From Nocardiopsis_C rhodophaea (GTDB lineage Bacteria; Actinomycetota; Actinomycetes; Streptosporangiales; Streptosporangiaceae), in NCBI RefSeq assembly GCF_039530945.1, contig NZ_BAAAPC010000013.1, forward strand, positions 128,466-192,465: a stretch of DNA of 64,000 nucleotides. Reading direction: 5' to 3'. The translations under genes and the position numbers were made by a program. How positions within the stretch are numbered: the stretch's first letter is position 1; each line of letters starts with the position of its first letter. Of the stretch, positions 17,150-26,500 are shown piece by piece. The notes below the pieces were generated by a model. It had not been told where the DNA came from, made no database searches, and was given only the letters and a program-made list of their open reading frames with translations.

Positions 17150-17668
17150 CTAGCCGAGCGGGTCGGTGAGCGGGCGCAGCCGCTCCCAGCGGGCCTCTTC
17201 GCAGGAGTCGGTGCGCTTGACGGTGGTATCGATCTCCACGCCGTCCCACACGCCGGTGATGGTGGCCTCCTGCGGGCCGTACTCCTTTTCCCTGCACACC
17301 GCGTCGTCGGCGACCTCGGCGAACGGGTTGCTCTCGCTGTCCTTGGCGTCGGGGTCGACCGTCAGCTTGGCGATCTCCGCGCAGGCGGCGGGGTCGGTGG
17401 CGGGGTTGCCCTCGCATGTGAGGTTCTGCACGTAGGCCTGGGTGCGGTCGGTGACGTGGACCTGGAGTCGGCCGACCGGGCCCGCGGGAACGTCCGCGAG
17501 CTCACTCACGGTGCTGACCTCGGACTCCACCGCGGTCGCCGGCACCACGGGCACGAGGGAAGTACCCACGACGAGGAGGTAGCCGAACGCTCCGGCGCAG
17601 CACAGCGACGCCAGGAGTGCGGTGCCCGCCGTCCGGGGGGATCGACGGTGGGGGTTCAGCTTGGACAT
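17150..17668 (-). CDS. Subtilisin-inhibitor-like (SSI family) exported protein
   Basis: 172 residues from ATG 17668; the frame upstream of it is intergenic. An N-terminal hydrophobic segment (about residues 15-40) is a signal peptide or anchor. The mature part shows the SSI pattern: VQNLTCEGNPATDPAACAEI, then a Cys followed by KEYGPQEATITGVWDGV, then DSCEEARWERL near the end. That gives two Cys pairs as in Streptomyces subtilisin inhibitor. SSI proteins block extracellular subtilases. The reactive-site residues just after the third Cys (REKEYGP) differ from classical SSI, so specificity may differ. Confidence in the family is moderate to good. Confidence 0.75.
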   Translation of the reverse strand: MSKLNPHRRSPRTAGTALLASLCCAGAFGYLLVVGTSLVPVVPATAVESEVSTVSELADVPAGPVGRLQVHVTDRTQAYVQNLTCEGNPATDPAACAEIAKLTVDPDAKDSESNPFAEVADDAVCREKEYGPQEATITGVWDGVEIDTTVKRTDSCEEARWERLRPLTDPLG

Positions 17669-18001
17669 GGCCGCCACTCTATGCAGTCGTAACGTTGATT
17701 TGGGCCGTATCGACGCAACGCCCCAGATGACCTTTACCTCCGCGCTACCCCCCGAGCACCGGCCACTGCGGGGATGCCGCCACGGTGGCGGCCCCCTGCG
17801 TGATCCGGAGCACTCGAACGCGAGGTTCCGGCGTGCGCCGAATCCGCATCCTAGCCACGTCTCCGCGGCCAGGTCACCTCCCGTCCTCAGTTCGATCACG
17901 TTCGCGCCTGACTCTTTCCACCCGCGTTACCAGGCAGTAATGTCACGCTCACGCACGTGCCGCGCCTACTCGGAGTTGATGTGCCCACCGGACGACATCG
18001 C
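17669..18001. promoter_or_regulatory. Divergent intergenic region
   Basis: 333 bp between the SSI-like gene (minus) and the first solute-binding/VWA gene (plus). I see no credible gene; frames crossing it are low-quality extensions. It must hold both promoters, but I cannot pick out convincing -35/-10 elements. Confidence 0.4.
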
Positions 18002-19714
18002 ATGGCCCCCGAAACCGGCGGCCCGGCGCCCGATGAGCAGCGCGGGGTACTGCGCTCCCCCCTCGGGATCATCGCGGTGGCGGCCGGGATCGTCGTCCTG
18101 CTCGGCATCGCCGTGCCCGTGGGGCTGCGCTACCTCGGCTGCGGGGAGACCCGCTACCTGCGGGTGGCCACCACGCTGAGCATGACGCCGCTGCTGCAGG
18201 AGGCCGCCGACGAGTTCAACGACGGCGAGCCGACCTACTCCGGCGTGTGCGTGTTCGCCCAGGCCAAGGAGATGGCGCCGCACCGGATCACCACGGAGCT
18301 GTCCGGTGGCGGCACCGGCCGTTCCACGCTCACCCCGGACGTGTGGGTCCCGGAGTCCTCGGCCTGGGTGGAGCTGACCCGCGTCTCGGAGGCCGGGGCG
18401 CGCGCGATCGAGACCAGGCCCCGCTCACTGGCCACCTCCCCGGTGGTCCTCACCGCTCCCGAGGGCACCAAGGGCGTCCCCGCGCCGGACCGCGCGAGCT
18501 GGAAGGAGATCCTGCCCGGCGAGCGCACCCCCGATCGGCCGATGGTGATGGTCGACCCCAACCGCGGCGTCGACGGAATGACGGCGATGTACGCGGTGCG
18601 CCAGATCCTGGGGCGAGGCGACAAAGCCGACACCGCCATGACCGACTTCGTGCACGGCGTACAGCGGGACACGGCGTTCGGCGAGATCGACCTCACCGGT
18701 GTCTACCCCAGCACGCTGGGTGTGGATCCGCTGACCGTCGTCCCGGAACAGGCGGTGATCCGGTACAACGACCGGACCTCCGACACCCCGCTCAAGGCGC
18801 TCTACCCCACCGAGGGGACGGTCGAGCTCGACTACCCCTACGTGTCCGTCGGGGACGACCCGGTGATGCGGGCGGCCGCCGACGACCTCTACGACCTCCT
18901 GCTGGGCGACGACTACCAGGACCGGCTGCGCGAACTGGGGTTCCGCGATCCGGACGGCACGGCCGCCGGCGACCTGGCCGACCGCGACGACATCATCGCC
19001 GAACCGTCCACGACGTACGAGGACCTGACCGGGGACGCGCTCCTGGGCGCGTTGGAGGACTGGAACCGGCTGTCCATGGCCACCCGCGCGCTGGTTCTGG
19101 CCGATGTGTCGAAGCACATGAGCTCCGACCTCAACGGCGGGCCGTCCCGACTGGAGGTCACCAAGGACGCCGCACAGCTGGGCCTGTCGCTCTTCCCCGA
19201 CCGCGCCGACATGGGCCTGTGGCTGCTGTCGAGCGGATTCGGCTCCTCGGGCCGCGACGAGGTCCGGGGCATCGCCGAACTCGGCGGGCCCGACCGCGAG
19301 GACGCGAGCGCGACCCGGCGCGAGAAGCTCAGCGGGATCGCCGAGGACATCTCGGTCGAGGGCGGGGAACCGCGGCTGTACGACAACATCCTGGCGGCCT
19401 ATGAGGAGGTGGAGGACGCCTATGACGAGGACAAGATCAACACGGTCATCCTCCTGACCGCCGGCCAGGACGGCGGGTCCAGCGAGATCTCCCAGCGGGA
19501 ACTGGTGGCCGAGCTGGAGGACCGGTTCGACCCGGACCGGCCGGTGACCATGTTCATCATCGCGTTCGGCGAGCAGCCCGAAGAGAGCGGCCTGCGCGAG
19601 GTCGCCGCCGCGACCAGCGGCTCCCTGTTCGTCACCGACGACCCCGACGAGATCGGCGAGATCTTCCTCAGCTCGGTGTCGCGGCGCCTGTGCGTGCCCA
19701 ACTGCGATGAGTAA
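18002..19714 (+). CDS. Membrane-anchored solute-binding/VWA protein with degenerate MIDAS
   Basis: About 570 residues from ATG 18002; GTG 17957 is in frame and neither has a clear ribosome site. A transmembrane helix follows a short cytosolic tail (LGIIAVAAGIVVLLGIAVPV), so the bulk is extracellular. The first domain resembles periplasmic solute-binding proteins (RYLRVATTLSMTPLLQEAAD and DVWVPESSAW). The last 190 residues are a von Willebrand A domain, but its MIDAS reads DVSKHMSS, with His at the third metal-binding position (19115) instead of Ser. The next gene is a paralogue with an intact MIDAS, so this copy may bind a partner without metal. Confidence 0.85.
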   Translation: MAPETGGPAPDEQRGVLRSPLGIIAVAAGIVVLLGIAVPVGLRYLGCGETRYLRVATTLSMTPLLQEAADEFNDGEPTYSGVCVFAQAKEMAPHRITTELSGGGTGRSTLTPDVWVPESSAWVELTRVSEAGARAIETRPRSLATSPVVLTAPEGTKGVPAPDRASWKEILPGERTPDRPMVMVDPNRGVDGMTAMYAVRQILGRGDKADTAMTDFVHGVQRDTAFGEIDLTGVYPSTLGVDPLTVVPEQAVIRYNDRTSDTPLKALYPTEGTVELDYPYVSVGDDPVMRAAADDLYDLLLGDDYQDRLRELGFRDPDGTAAGDLADRDDIIAEPSTTYEDLTGDALLGALEDWNRLSMATRALVLADVSKHMSSDLNGGPSRLEVTKDAAQLGLSLFPDRADMGLWLLSSGFGSSGRDEVRGIAELGGPDREDASATRREKLSGIAEDISVEGGEPRLYDNILAAYEEVEDAYDEDKINTVILLTAGQDGGSSEISQRELVAELEDRFDPDRPVTMFIIAFGEQPEESGLREVAAATSGSLFVTDDPDEIGEIFLSSVSRRLCVPNCDE

Positions 19715-19978
19715 TCCCCCGTCAACGCACCACCGAATTGGGTCACGATGAAGTAACAGTATCTCCGCCCGAAACTGCAGAAACGCACCCGTGATCGGGC
19801 GGAAAAGCTCAGGTCACCACCGCACGGCTGACCGGGCCTTCAGAAGGCGTCGCCACGATCACCCGATCGTCGGAAACGCACCGAAGCTGCCACCGCTTCC
19901 ACCTTCTCCCTCGATGCGGTCTTCAGTACCGTTCCGATCCACACCCCCCATTCGCACCACACCCCCCGTGAGGAAACC

Positions 19979-21751
19979 TTGGGACGCCATCGCGAGAACT
20001 ACGCAGGTGACGAGGGCCGCCCGGCCCGCAGAGAGCAGAGCCGCGCCCGGCGCCGCCGGGGACGCGGCGGCGCCTTCGTCGCTCTCGCCGCGGCCTTCGC
20101 GATCATCCTCGGCCTGGCGATCACCGGCTATTACACGCTGAACAACCAGGACGGCTGCGGCGGCAAGGACATCCCGCTGAGCGTCGTTGCCAGCCCGGAG
20201 CTCGTCCCAGCGCTCGACCGTGTCGCCTCCGATTTCAACAGCGCCAAGCACGGCGTCGACGGACGCTGCGTCCGCGTCGAGGTGCGGGGGGAGGACTCCG
20301 CCAACGTCGCCTACGGCATCACCGGCGCCGGACCGACCCTCGGCGACACCGATTCCGACGTGTGGATCCCCGACTCGCGGCTGTGGCACAACATCGTCGA
20401 GAACCACAGCGGCGGAGCGGCCCTGACCGACACCGGGACGTCCGTCGCCTACTCCCCGCTGGTGCTGGCCCAGCCGGCCGCCGCGGCCGAGAAGTCCGAC
20501 GCGGAGCCCTCCTGGGACGCGCTCGTCCCGACGGCCGCGCCGACCGGCGGCACCACCCACAACGCCGTGCGCGTCGTCGACCCCATCCGCAGCGCGTCGG
20601 GGATGGCCACGCTCGCGCTGATCTCCGACGCCATCGGCAGCGAGGAGGAGAAGCAGCCGCAGCTCGTCGCCGCGCTGCAGACCCTGCAACGGGGGGTGAC
20701 ACCCGACGAGGAGGCCGCGTTCGGTGTGCTCAGCCAGGAAAGCGACACCCCGCCCATCATGGTCCTCTCCGAGCAGGCCGCCTGGCGGTACAACGCCGAC
20801 CACGAGGACGCCCCGGCCGAGGTGAGCTACCCCGAGGGCGGCACCTACACCCTCGACTACCCCTACATTGTGCGGACCGAGGACCCGATCCTCTCGCGGG
20901 CGGCCGAGACCTTCCGCGCGACGCTGTCGGGCGCGAGCGTCCAGAAGGCGATGCTCGCCGAGGGGTTCCGGAACGCCGAGGGTGCGGCCGACCCTGACGT
21001 CCTGACGTCCGACAACGGTTTCCAGGAGAAGGCGCCGGAGAGCCTGCCCGACCCGTCGTCGGGGACCGTGGAGCGGCTCGGCCAGGCGTGGAACCAGCTC
21101 AAGCTCGACACCCGCCTGCTCACCATCGTCGACATCTCCGGCTCCATGCTGGAGACCGTGCCCGGCACCGACAAGAACCGCATGGAGGTCACCACCGCGT
21201 CCGCCATCCAGGGGCTGGAGATGTTCCCACCCGAGTCGGAGCTGGGCCTGTGGGAGTTCTCCACCGCCCTCAACAACGAACTCGACTACCGCGAGCTGAC
21301 GCCGGTGCGTGAGCTGAGCGCCAAGGGCGAGGGGGGCACCCACAAGCAACAGATCGCCTCGGCGCTGGGCAAGATCGAACCGAAGCCCACCGGCGACACC
21401 GGGCTGTACGACACCTACCTCGCCGCGTTCCGCGAGATGTCGCGCAACTACAAGGCCGACCGCATCAACGCCATCCTGATGCTCACCGACGGCAACAACG
21501 ACGACCCCAACGGCATCTCCCTCGACCACCTCCTCCAGACGCTGCAGACGGAGGGGTCACGGGAGCGGCCGGTGCCCATATTCACCATCGCCTTCGGCCC
21601 CGACATCGACCCTGGACCCCTGGAGAAGGTCGCCAAGGCCACCGGCGGGGCCACCTACACCACCAAGGACCCCACCGAGATCGGCGACATCTTCCTCCGC
21701 GCCTTCGCCCAGCGCCTGAAGGGGCCGGAGAGCTCGGAGGACGGCGAGTAA
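19979..21751 (+). CDS. Membrane-anchored solute-binding/VWA protein
   Basis: 590 residues from TTG 19979, supported by a GTGAGG site just upstream. The architecture matches the preceding paralogue: a basic tail, one transmembrane helix (FVALAAAFAIILGLAITGYY), a solute-binding-like domain (VVASPELVPALDRVASDF and DVWIPDSRLWH), then a C-terminal VWA domain. The MIDAS here is canonical, TIVDISGSM (Asp codon at 21131), with a downstream DGNNDD acidic pair. It is probably an extracellular adhesion or scaffold protein; actinobacteria often carry such fusions, but the ligand is unknown. A hairpin terminator follows at 21802-21834. Confidence 0.88.
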   Translation: MGRHRENYAGDEGRPARREQSRARRRRGRGGAFVALAAAFAIILGLAITGYYTLNNQDGCGGKDIPLSVVASPELVPALDRVASDFNSAKHGVDGRCVRVEVRGEDSANVAYGITGAGPTLGDTDSDVWIPDSRLWHNIVENHSGGAALTDTGTSVAYSPLVLAQPAAAAEKSDAEPSWDALVPTAAPTGGTTHNAVRVVDPIRSASGMATLALISDAIGSEEEKQPQLVAALQTLQRGVTPDEEAAFGVLSQESDTPPIMVLSEQAAWRYNADHEDAPAEVSYPEGGTYTLDYPYIVRTEDPILSRAAETFRATLSGASVQKAMLAEGFRNAEGAADPDVLTSDNGFQEKAPESLPDPSSGTVERLGQAWNQLKLDTRLLTIVDISGSMLETVPGTDKNRMEVTTASAIQGLEMFPPESELGLWEFSTALNNELDYRELTPVRELSAKGEGGTHKQQIASALGKIEPKPTGDTGLYDTYLAAFREMSRNYKADRINAILMLTDGNNDDPNGISLDHLLQTLQTEGSRERPVPIFTIAFGPDIDPGPLEKVAKATGGATYTTKDPTEIGDIFLRAFAQRLKGPESSEDGE

Positions 21752-21801
21752 GGGGTCCAGCGCGACAGCGGAGGGGTCGCTGGCCTTCACCGTACGTGGC
21801 C

Positions 21802-21834
21802 AGATCCGGCCACCCGATCGTGGTGGCCGGGTCT
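21802..21834 (+). terminator. Hairpin after the VWA gene
   Basis: 12-nt arms (21802-21813 and 21823-21834) pair with one G-T wobble around a 9-nt loop. It lies in the 313-bp gap 21752-22064, which contains no credible gene. Confidence 0.55.
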
Positions 21835-22064
21835 CCGCACGCCCAGAGAGTCCGCGCGGTCCCCGCGCACGCGCCGCGGTCGTCCCCACGCGCGTCTATG
21901 GGCCGCGACCTGCCACGTCACACGGGACCCACCTCCACCCCGTGCGCAAACCACCAGATTTCCACGCGATCGCAATCTTCACGGTCACGGAGATCCCGGC
22001 TATGGACTCGGCCGTCGTTTTGGCGTACTCAGAGTAGTGCGGCAGGTGTGCAATCGGTGAGAGG

Positions 22065-22736
22065 GTGGCGGCCGTGGCCAACGCGTGGATGCCAGGCGCC
22101 GGACGAATTCACTGCACGGCCTCCGGGGGCCTCTACAGAGGAGGCGCCCCACGGGCCGTATGGCTGACCACGGAAGCCGATCCCGCCACACATTCGGCCC
22201 GGGCCATCGCCGAACGCTACGAGGACAAGGAGCCCACCGCCCACCTGGTGTGGAACCCGGTGACCGGGGAGACCGTCCAGCTGCTTCCGGCCACGGTCCC
22301 CGCGATCGGCCGCCTCGGCTGCGATCCCGACCCCGCCCGCGAGGGGCGGATCTGCCTCGTCATCGAAGTGGTCGGACACGCGGAAAAACCCTTCACCGAC
22401 CGCCCGCTCACCGGCATCGACCCCATCCTGTCGTGGCTGGACTCCTGGGAGGTCGCCCGTACCTGGCCAGCCGGACCGCCGCCCCCGGCGGACCAACCAC
22501 CGCCCCAGCACACCGCGGCCACGCGCCTGTGGGCCCTGGGCGGGCATTTCGGCCATTCCCAGGTCCCCGGTTCCCGGGCCATCGGTCCTGGAGCGATCTC
22601 GCCTGACCGGCTCCTGGGTTCCTATCTGCCCGGCGCGCCGGGCAAGACCGAGGACCATCACGCCCCCGCGACCGCCCACGCCTTCCTCCCCAGCGGTACC
22701 ACCACCGGATCGCGCCCCGCGATGGCGCACACATGA
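22065..22736 (+). CDS. Amidase_2-like putative cell-wall amidase domain protein
   Basis: 223 residues, GTG start (GTG 22074 is an alternative). Segments resembling peptidoglycan-recognition amidases are visible: YEDKEPTAHLVWNPVTGETV, then QLLPATVPA, and near the C-terminus GGHFGHSQVPGS, the usual context of a zinc His. The first zinc His region near WMPGAGRIHC is less certain. No signal peptide is seen, so export would have to be non-classical, or the start is wrong. Function as N-acetylmuramoyl-L-alanine amidase is a family-level inference; activity is doubtful without confirming all three zinc ligands. Confidence 0.6.
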   Translation: MAAVANAWMPGAGRIHCTASGGLYRGGAPRAVWLTTEADPATHSARAIAERYEDKEPTAHLVWNPVTGETVQLLPATVPAIGRLGCDPDPAREGRICLVIEVVGHAEKPFTDRPLTGIDPILSWLDSWEVARTWPAGPPPPADQPPPQHTAATRLWALGGHFGHSQVPGSRAIGPGAISPDRLLGSYLPGAPGKTEDHHAPATAHAFLPSGTTTGSRPAMAHT

Positions 22737-22894
22737 GCCCAACGCCCTGACGCCCCGCCTTCCCTTCGACCGGCTCCGGAACGCCGCCGCCCGAGCGGAT
22801 CGGGGAGGCACGCACCGTCCGATGCCCGGCCACACTGGGACAATAGGCGCACCAGTGGTTATCGCCGATCCCATAACCCCTTAGTCTGTCCGCC

Positions 22895-24712
22895 ATGGGT
22901 GGATCGATCGAACCGGGCTGGTATGCGGATCCGCACGGCCAACACGACATGCTGCGGTGGTGGAACGGCGAGGAATGGACACACCACGTCCGCTCGCTCC
23001 AGGAACTGCAACAGGCGGCACAGCCGCAACAGAGCACCGCGGAAACGGGCGACACCGAGGCGACCGCCGACCTGAGCGGCGCGTTTCCCAGCGGTGACGC
23101 ATCAGGGCCAGCGGCTTCCGGCGCCACGAACAACGAACCGAGCACGGTGCGCATCGACGCCGGGCAAGCGTCGGCCCCGGCGAACGCGGGCGCGGACGAC
23201 ACCGAGGCGACCGCCGACCTCAGTGGCACACCCGGACCGGCCCCGTCCGTGGGCGATGAGCCGAGCACGATGCGCCTCGACCCCGGCCAGTACGGCGGAC
23301 CATCCACTCCGGCCACCCCGATCGGCGACGAACCGCAGACCATGCGCGTGACGCCACCCAGCGATCCGTCGACCACCGCTCCCGTCAACGACGTCCCCGC
23401 TGCGGACGCGGGCGCGGACGGCTCGACCGTGCGCATCGACCCCGACGCCGCCCAGCGGTACATGTCCGGTTCCCCCGCCCCGGAAGACGACGAGCCCACC
23501 GTGGACGTCACCGGCGACGCGCCCGGCGCCACCATGCGCGTGGACCCCTCCAGCGCCGATGACGGCCCCACCGCCGACCTGAGCGACGACGCACCCAAGA
23601 CCGCGGTGTTCGGCTCCGGGGACGCGCCCAAGACCGCGGTCTTCACCCCCGGCGACGCGACCTTCGCGGCACCCAGCGGCGGCAGCGACGACGCGCCCGA
23701 GGAGAAGGGCTCCAAGTTCAACAGGTTCCTCGGCGACCTCAAGGAGGGGATCTCCGAGATCGCCGAGGAACGAAAGCAGCACAGGGAAGAGCAGCGCAAG
23801 AAGGCCGAGGAAGAAGCCCGGAAGCGCGCCGAGGAGCAGGCCAAACAGGCTGAGGAGGCCGCCAGGCGCCACGCCGAGGAACAGCAGCGGCTGGCCAAGG
23901 AGGCGCCGGAGCGCCCGCAGCCAGGCGCCTCCGGAGCGGCGGGCGCCGCAGGAGCCTTCGGCACGCCCGCGTCCGGCCCACAACAACCGCACGGCGCGCA
24001 GCCTCCATCAGGCGGATACCCCGCGCAACCGCCGTCGGGCGGCTACACGGGCGCCCAACCGCCATCGGGTGGGTACCCCAGCGCCCAGCCGCCGTCGGGA
24101 CCCCACCAGCCCTTCGGCGGTCAGCAGGCAGCGGGCTACCCCGGCCACCAGCCGCCCCCCGGCCGTCGGCCCACTGGTGGCCACCCCGGCGGAGCGCAGG
24201 CGTTCGGCCCAACGCCGTCGGGCGGATACCCGGGGCAGCAGCGGGGCTACCCCGGCCCGCAACCGCCCTCGGGTCCCCAGCACGCCTACCCGCAGCAGGG
24301 GCATCAGGGTCCTCCCCCGGGCTACCCACCGCAGCCTCCCTCGCCACCCCAGGAGCAGGGGCGCAAGCGGAAGAAGGGCCAACAGCCCCCGATGGCCCAG
24401 CCCTACCCGGGCGGCCCACAGCACGGCGCCTACCCGCCCGCGCCCCAAGGCGGCCCCGCCTACCCACCTCAGCCTCCTCAGGGCCGCGGCGGCCAGCAGT
24501 ACCCGGGGTACCCCCCGCAGGGCGGCCCGGGCTGGGGCGGCCCCGCGCCCTACCCGCAGCAGCCGCCGCAAAAGAAGAAGGGCGGCTGCGGGGGTTGTGC
24601 GGGGTGTTTCCTCTTCGTCCTCCTCCTGCTGGTCCTCGTCGTCGGCGGCGCCGCCTACCTCCAGCTCTTCGAGGGCTACGACTTCCTCGGCGAGTTCGGG
24701 ATCTACATCTAG
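22895..24712 (+). CDS. DUF2510 protein with acidic repeats, coiled coil and C-terminal membrane anchor
   Basis: 605 residues, ATG start. Residues 5-35 are a DUF2510 domain (PGWYADPHGQHDMLRWWNG). Residues 45-270 are disordered and acidic, with recurring EPSTVRID / EPSTMRLD-type units. Residues about 275-340 form a highly charged coiled coil (KQHREEQRKKAEEEARKRAE). A long Pro/Gly/Gln region with QPPSGGY repeats follows. A Cys-containing GGCGGCAGC leads into one transmembrane helix, and the last 20 residues lie outside. Topology suggests a cytoplasmic scaffold tethered at the membrane. Such proteins are common in actinomycetes and uncharacterised. Confidence 0.85.
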   Translation: MGGSIEPGWYADPHGQHDMLRWWNGEEWTHHVRSLQELQQAAQPQQSTAETGDTEATADLSGAFPSGDASGPAASGATNNEPSTVRIDAGQASAPANAGADDTEATADLSGTPGPAPSVGDEPSTMRLDPGQYGGPSTPATPIGDEPQTMRVTPPSDPSTTAPVNDVPAADAGADGSTVRIDPDAAQRYMSGSPAPEDDEPTVDVTGDAPGATMRVDPSSADDGPTADLSDDAPKTAVFGSGDAPKTAVFTPGDATFAAPSGGSDDAPEEKGSKFNRFLGDLKEGISEIAEERKQHREEQRKKAEEEARKRAEEQAKQAEEAARRHAEEQQRLAKEAPERPQPGASGAAGAAGAFGTPASGPQQPHGAQPPSGGYPAQPPSGGYTGAQPPSGGYPSAQPPSGPHQPFGGQQAAGYPGHQPPPGRRPTGGHPGGAQAFGPTPSGGYPGQQRGYPGPQPPSGPQHAYPQQGHQGPPPGYPPQPPSPPQEQGRKRKKGQQPPMAQPYPGGPQHGAYPPAPQGGPAYPPQPPQGRGGQQYPGYPPQGGPGWGGPAPYPQQPPQKKKGGCGGCAGCFLFVLLLLVLVVGGAAYLQLFEGYDFLGEFGIYI

Positions 24713-24726
24713 CCGCAACCCCCCGA

Positions 24727-24772
24727 GGGCGGCCCGGTGGACGGTGCGGTCGCACGGTCCACCGGGCCGCCC
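24727..24772 (+). terminator. Hairpin terminator after the DUF2510 gene
   Basis: A 16-bp perfect stem (24727-24742 with 24757-24772) 15 bp after the stop codon, with a partly self-complementary loop. Confidence 0.75.
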
Positions 24773-24879
24773 CGTTTCCGCCAACGATCGCCCTGCGCTC
24801 GTTCCACCCATCCCGCTCCACCAGGCGCCGGCGGTCGCGACGCGAATCGGCACTCCGCAGACGCCCTAAGCTGACCGGT

Positions 24880-25530
24880 ATGAATGACTGCCTGGTGTGG
24901 ATCGACTGTGAGATGACGGGGCTCGACCTCGAACGCGACGCGCTGATCGAGGTGGCCTGCCGCATCACGGACGGCGACCTCAACCAGCTCGATGAGGGCA
25001 TCGACGTGGTTATCAAGCCCCCGCAGGAGGCGCTTGGCCAGATGGGCGAGTTCGTCACGCAGATGCACACCACCTCCGGGCTGCTTGACGAGCTGGACAA
25101 GGGTGTGACCCTGAAGGAGGCCGAGGACCTCGTCCTGGCGCACATCAAGCGCTACGTCCCGGAGCCCAAGAAGGCGCCGCTGTGCGGCAACTCCATCGCG
25201 ACGGACCGGCTGTTTTTGGCCCGCGACATGCCGCGCATCGACGAATACCTGCACTACCGGATGGTGGACGTCTCCAGCATCAAGGAGCTGCTCCGCCGCT
25301 GGTTCCCCCGGATCTACTTCGCCAGCCCGGAGAAGAACGGCGGCCACCGCGCCCTGGCCGACATCAACGAGAGCATCCAGGAACTCCGCTACTACCGCGC
25401 CGCCGCCTTCGTCCCCTCCCCCGGCCCCGACAGCGCCACCGCACGCGCGATCGCGGCCGACATCGCCGCCGGAGGCAAGGGTGTGCCGAGCACCACGGAG
25501 GACGAAACCGAGACCCCCGGGGAAAAGTGA
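24880..25530 (+). CDS. orn: Oligoribonuclease
   Basis: 216 residues from ATG 24880; the earlier in-frame starts lie inside the preceding gene and terminator. This DEDDh 3'-5' exoribonuclease degrades short oligonucleotides, including pGpG from c-di-GMP turnover. All motifs are visible: WIDCEMTGLDL (Asp, Glu), an internal Asp in CGNSIATDRLFLARDM, and HRALADINESI (His, Asp). The last 35 residues form an actinobacterial tail beyond the catalytic core. tRNA-His follows 75 bp downstream, an arrangement I recall from other actinomycetes. Confidence 0.97.
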   Translation: MNDCLVWIDCEMTGLDLERDALIEVACRITDGDLNQLDEGIDVVIKPPQEALGQMGEFVTQMHTTSGLLDELDKGVTLKEAEDLVLAHIKRYVPEPKKAPLCGNSIATDRLFLARDMPRIDEYLHYRMVDVSSIKELLRRWFPRIYFASPEKNGGHRALADINESIQELRYYRAAAFVPSPGPDSATARAIAADIAAGGKGVPSTTEDETETPGEK

Positions 25531-25605
25531 GCGAAGCACCCTCCGATGTCCGCTAGACTCTTCAATGAACGCAGGCGCTGAAGCCACTTCAGCCCCGCGA
25601 TCATG

Positions 25606-25681
25606 GTGGGTGTAGCTCAGTTGGCAGAGCACTTGGTTGTGGTCCAAGATGTCGGGGGTTCAAGTCCCCTCACTCACCCCA
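25606..25681 (+). tRNA. tRNA-His (GTG anticodon)
   Basis: A complete cloverleaf. The acceptor stem GTGGGTG pairs with CACTCAC. The anticodon loop TTGTGGT places GTG at 25639-25641, and the T loop is TTCAAGT. A genome-encoded CCA ends at 25681. The base before position 1 is G (25605), opposite discriminator C, as required for the G-1 identity element of tRNA-His. Confidence 0.98.
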
Positions 25682-25685
25682 GAGC

Positions 25686-25723
25686 AAGAGCCCTGGTCGT
25701 CACACATGATGACCAGGGCTCTT
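25686..25723 (+). terminator. tRNA terminator
   Basis: A perfect 13-bp stem (25686-25698 with 25711-25723) directly downstream of tRNA-His, followed by a T/G run. Confidence 0.85.
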
Positions 25724-25945
25724 TGTGTGTCGGACCGACGCTCAGCCGACGCAGTGCCCGTGGCCTCGGGGCTGACGGGCCAACGCTGAGCCTGGCCTAG
25801 CGGGTCCGCCCACGGACGCTCGGTCGAGGAAGCCGTTTGCCGACGGGTCATTCCTGTCCGCCGTCATCACCGTGTTGCTCTAGCGATGGCCGGGCGCAGT
25901 AGATGGCGCTGACCTAGCCCAGCCGACAAGAGCGGCTTTCCACCG

Positions 25946-26203
25946 CTACGCGCTATCCCCGGGACGTGCCGACACGAACGTTCCCCTCTGCGGGACGGTG
26001 TAGACGTAGCCCTCATCACGGAGGTAGCGAACCGCACGGCGCGCTGTATCCCTGGCGACGCCCCAGCGCTGGATCATCGTTGCTTCCGAAGGAATCGGCC
26101 GGTTCGGTTGCAGAACTCCACGCTCGATCTCATCAATGATGACGGCCGCAATCTGCCGGTAGGGCGGAGTCGGCGCATCGTAGTCGATCTCATCCTCGGA
26201 CAT
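25946..26203 (-). CDS. Small GntR-family DNA-binding protein (winged helix only)
   Basis: 85 residues, ATG start. Almost the whole protein is a GntR winged helix: YRQIAAVIIDEIERG, then IPSEATMIQRWGVARDTARR, then GYVYTVPQRGTFV. No effector-binding domain is present. Such stand-alone GntR proteins are frequent in actinomycete mobile or accessory loci. It is transcribed away from three overlapping small genes, with 156 bp between, so it probably regulates that divergent promoter. The final residues are Gly/Asp-poor and unstructured. Confidence 0.88.
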   Translation of the reverse strand: MSEDEIDYDAPTPPYRQIAAVIIDEIERGVLQPNRPIPSEATMIQRWGVARDTARRAVRYLRDEGYVYTVPQRGTFVSARPGDSA

Positions 26204-26359
26204 GCGCCAGACGGTAGATGACTGCCTTCAAATATCCACAGATCCATACGTCGGTAGACGAGGGTATAGGAGTTGCCTTGCTGTCGATTGACAGAAGAAG
26301 ACCCCGGCGACGAAGGGCCTCGTCCCGGGGCATGGCCCCACTCGTGCAAGGAGTGAGAC

Positions 26360-26500
26360 ATGTCCATCCTGCCATCGCGGAGAACCCGCCGCGTCCGCCC
26401 CTACATCAGGGGGCTAGAAGCCCGCCGCACGATCGAGGAGCGGCACTTCCGGCAGTTCGCCGCACTGACTGCCCTGCGGACCATGGAGGTCACCCGATGA
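26360..26500 (+). CDS. Small basic protein, first of three overlapping mini-genes
   Basis: 46 residues from ATG 26360, preceded by AAGGAG at an ideal distance. The sequence is Arg-rich (SRRTRRVRPYIRG; ARRTIEERHFRQFAALTALR). No known family. Its stop overlaps the next start (ATGA at 26497-26500), so the mini-genes are translationally coupled. It faces the GntR gene. Confidence 0.7.
   Translation: MSILPSRRTRRVRPYIRGLEARRTIEERHFRQFAALTALRTMEVTR

Noticed and set aside
23102..23992. Long minus-strand open frame inside the DUF2510 gene
   Set aside because: High-G+C antisense shadow; the plus-strand gene has clear domains and a ribosome-proximal ATG.
24000..24560. QPPSGGY-type tandem repeats as a DNA repeat or CRISPR
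   Set aside because: They are imperfect coding repeats of the Pro-rich region of the DUF2510 protein. I saw no CRISPR array with regular spacers in the window.
25606..25681. tRNA-His as an integration site for the downstream GntR region
   Set aside because: No integrase gene and no duplicate of the tRNA 3' end is visible in the window.
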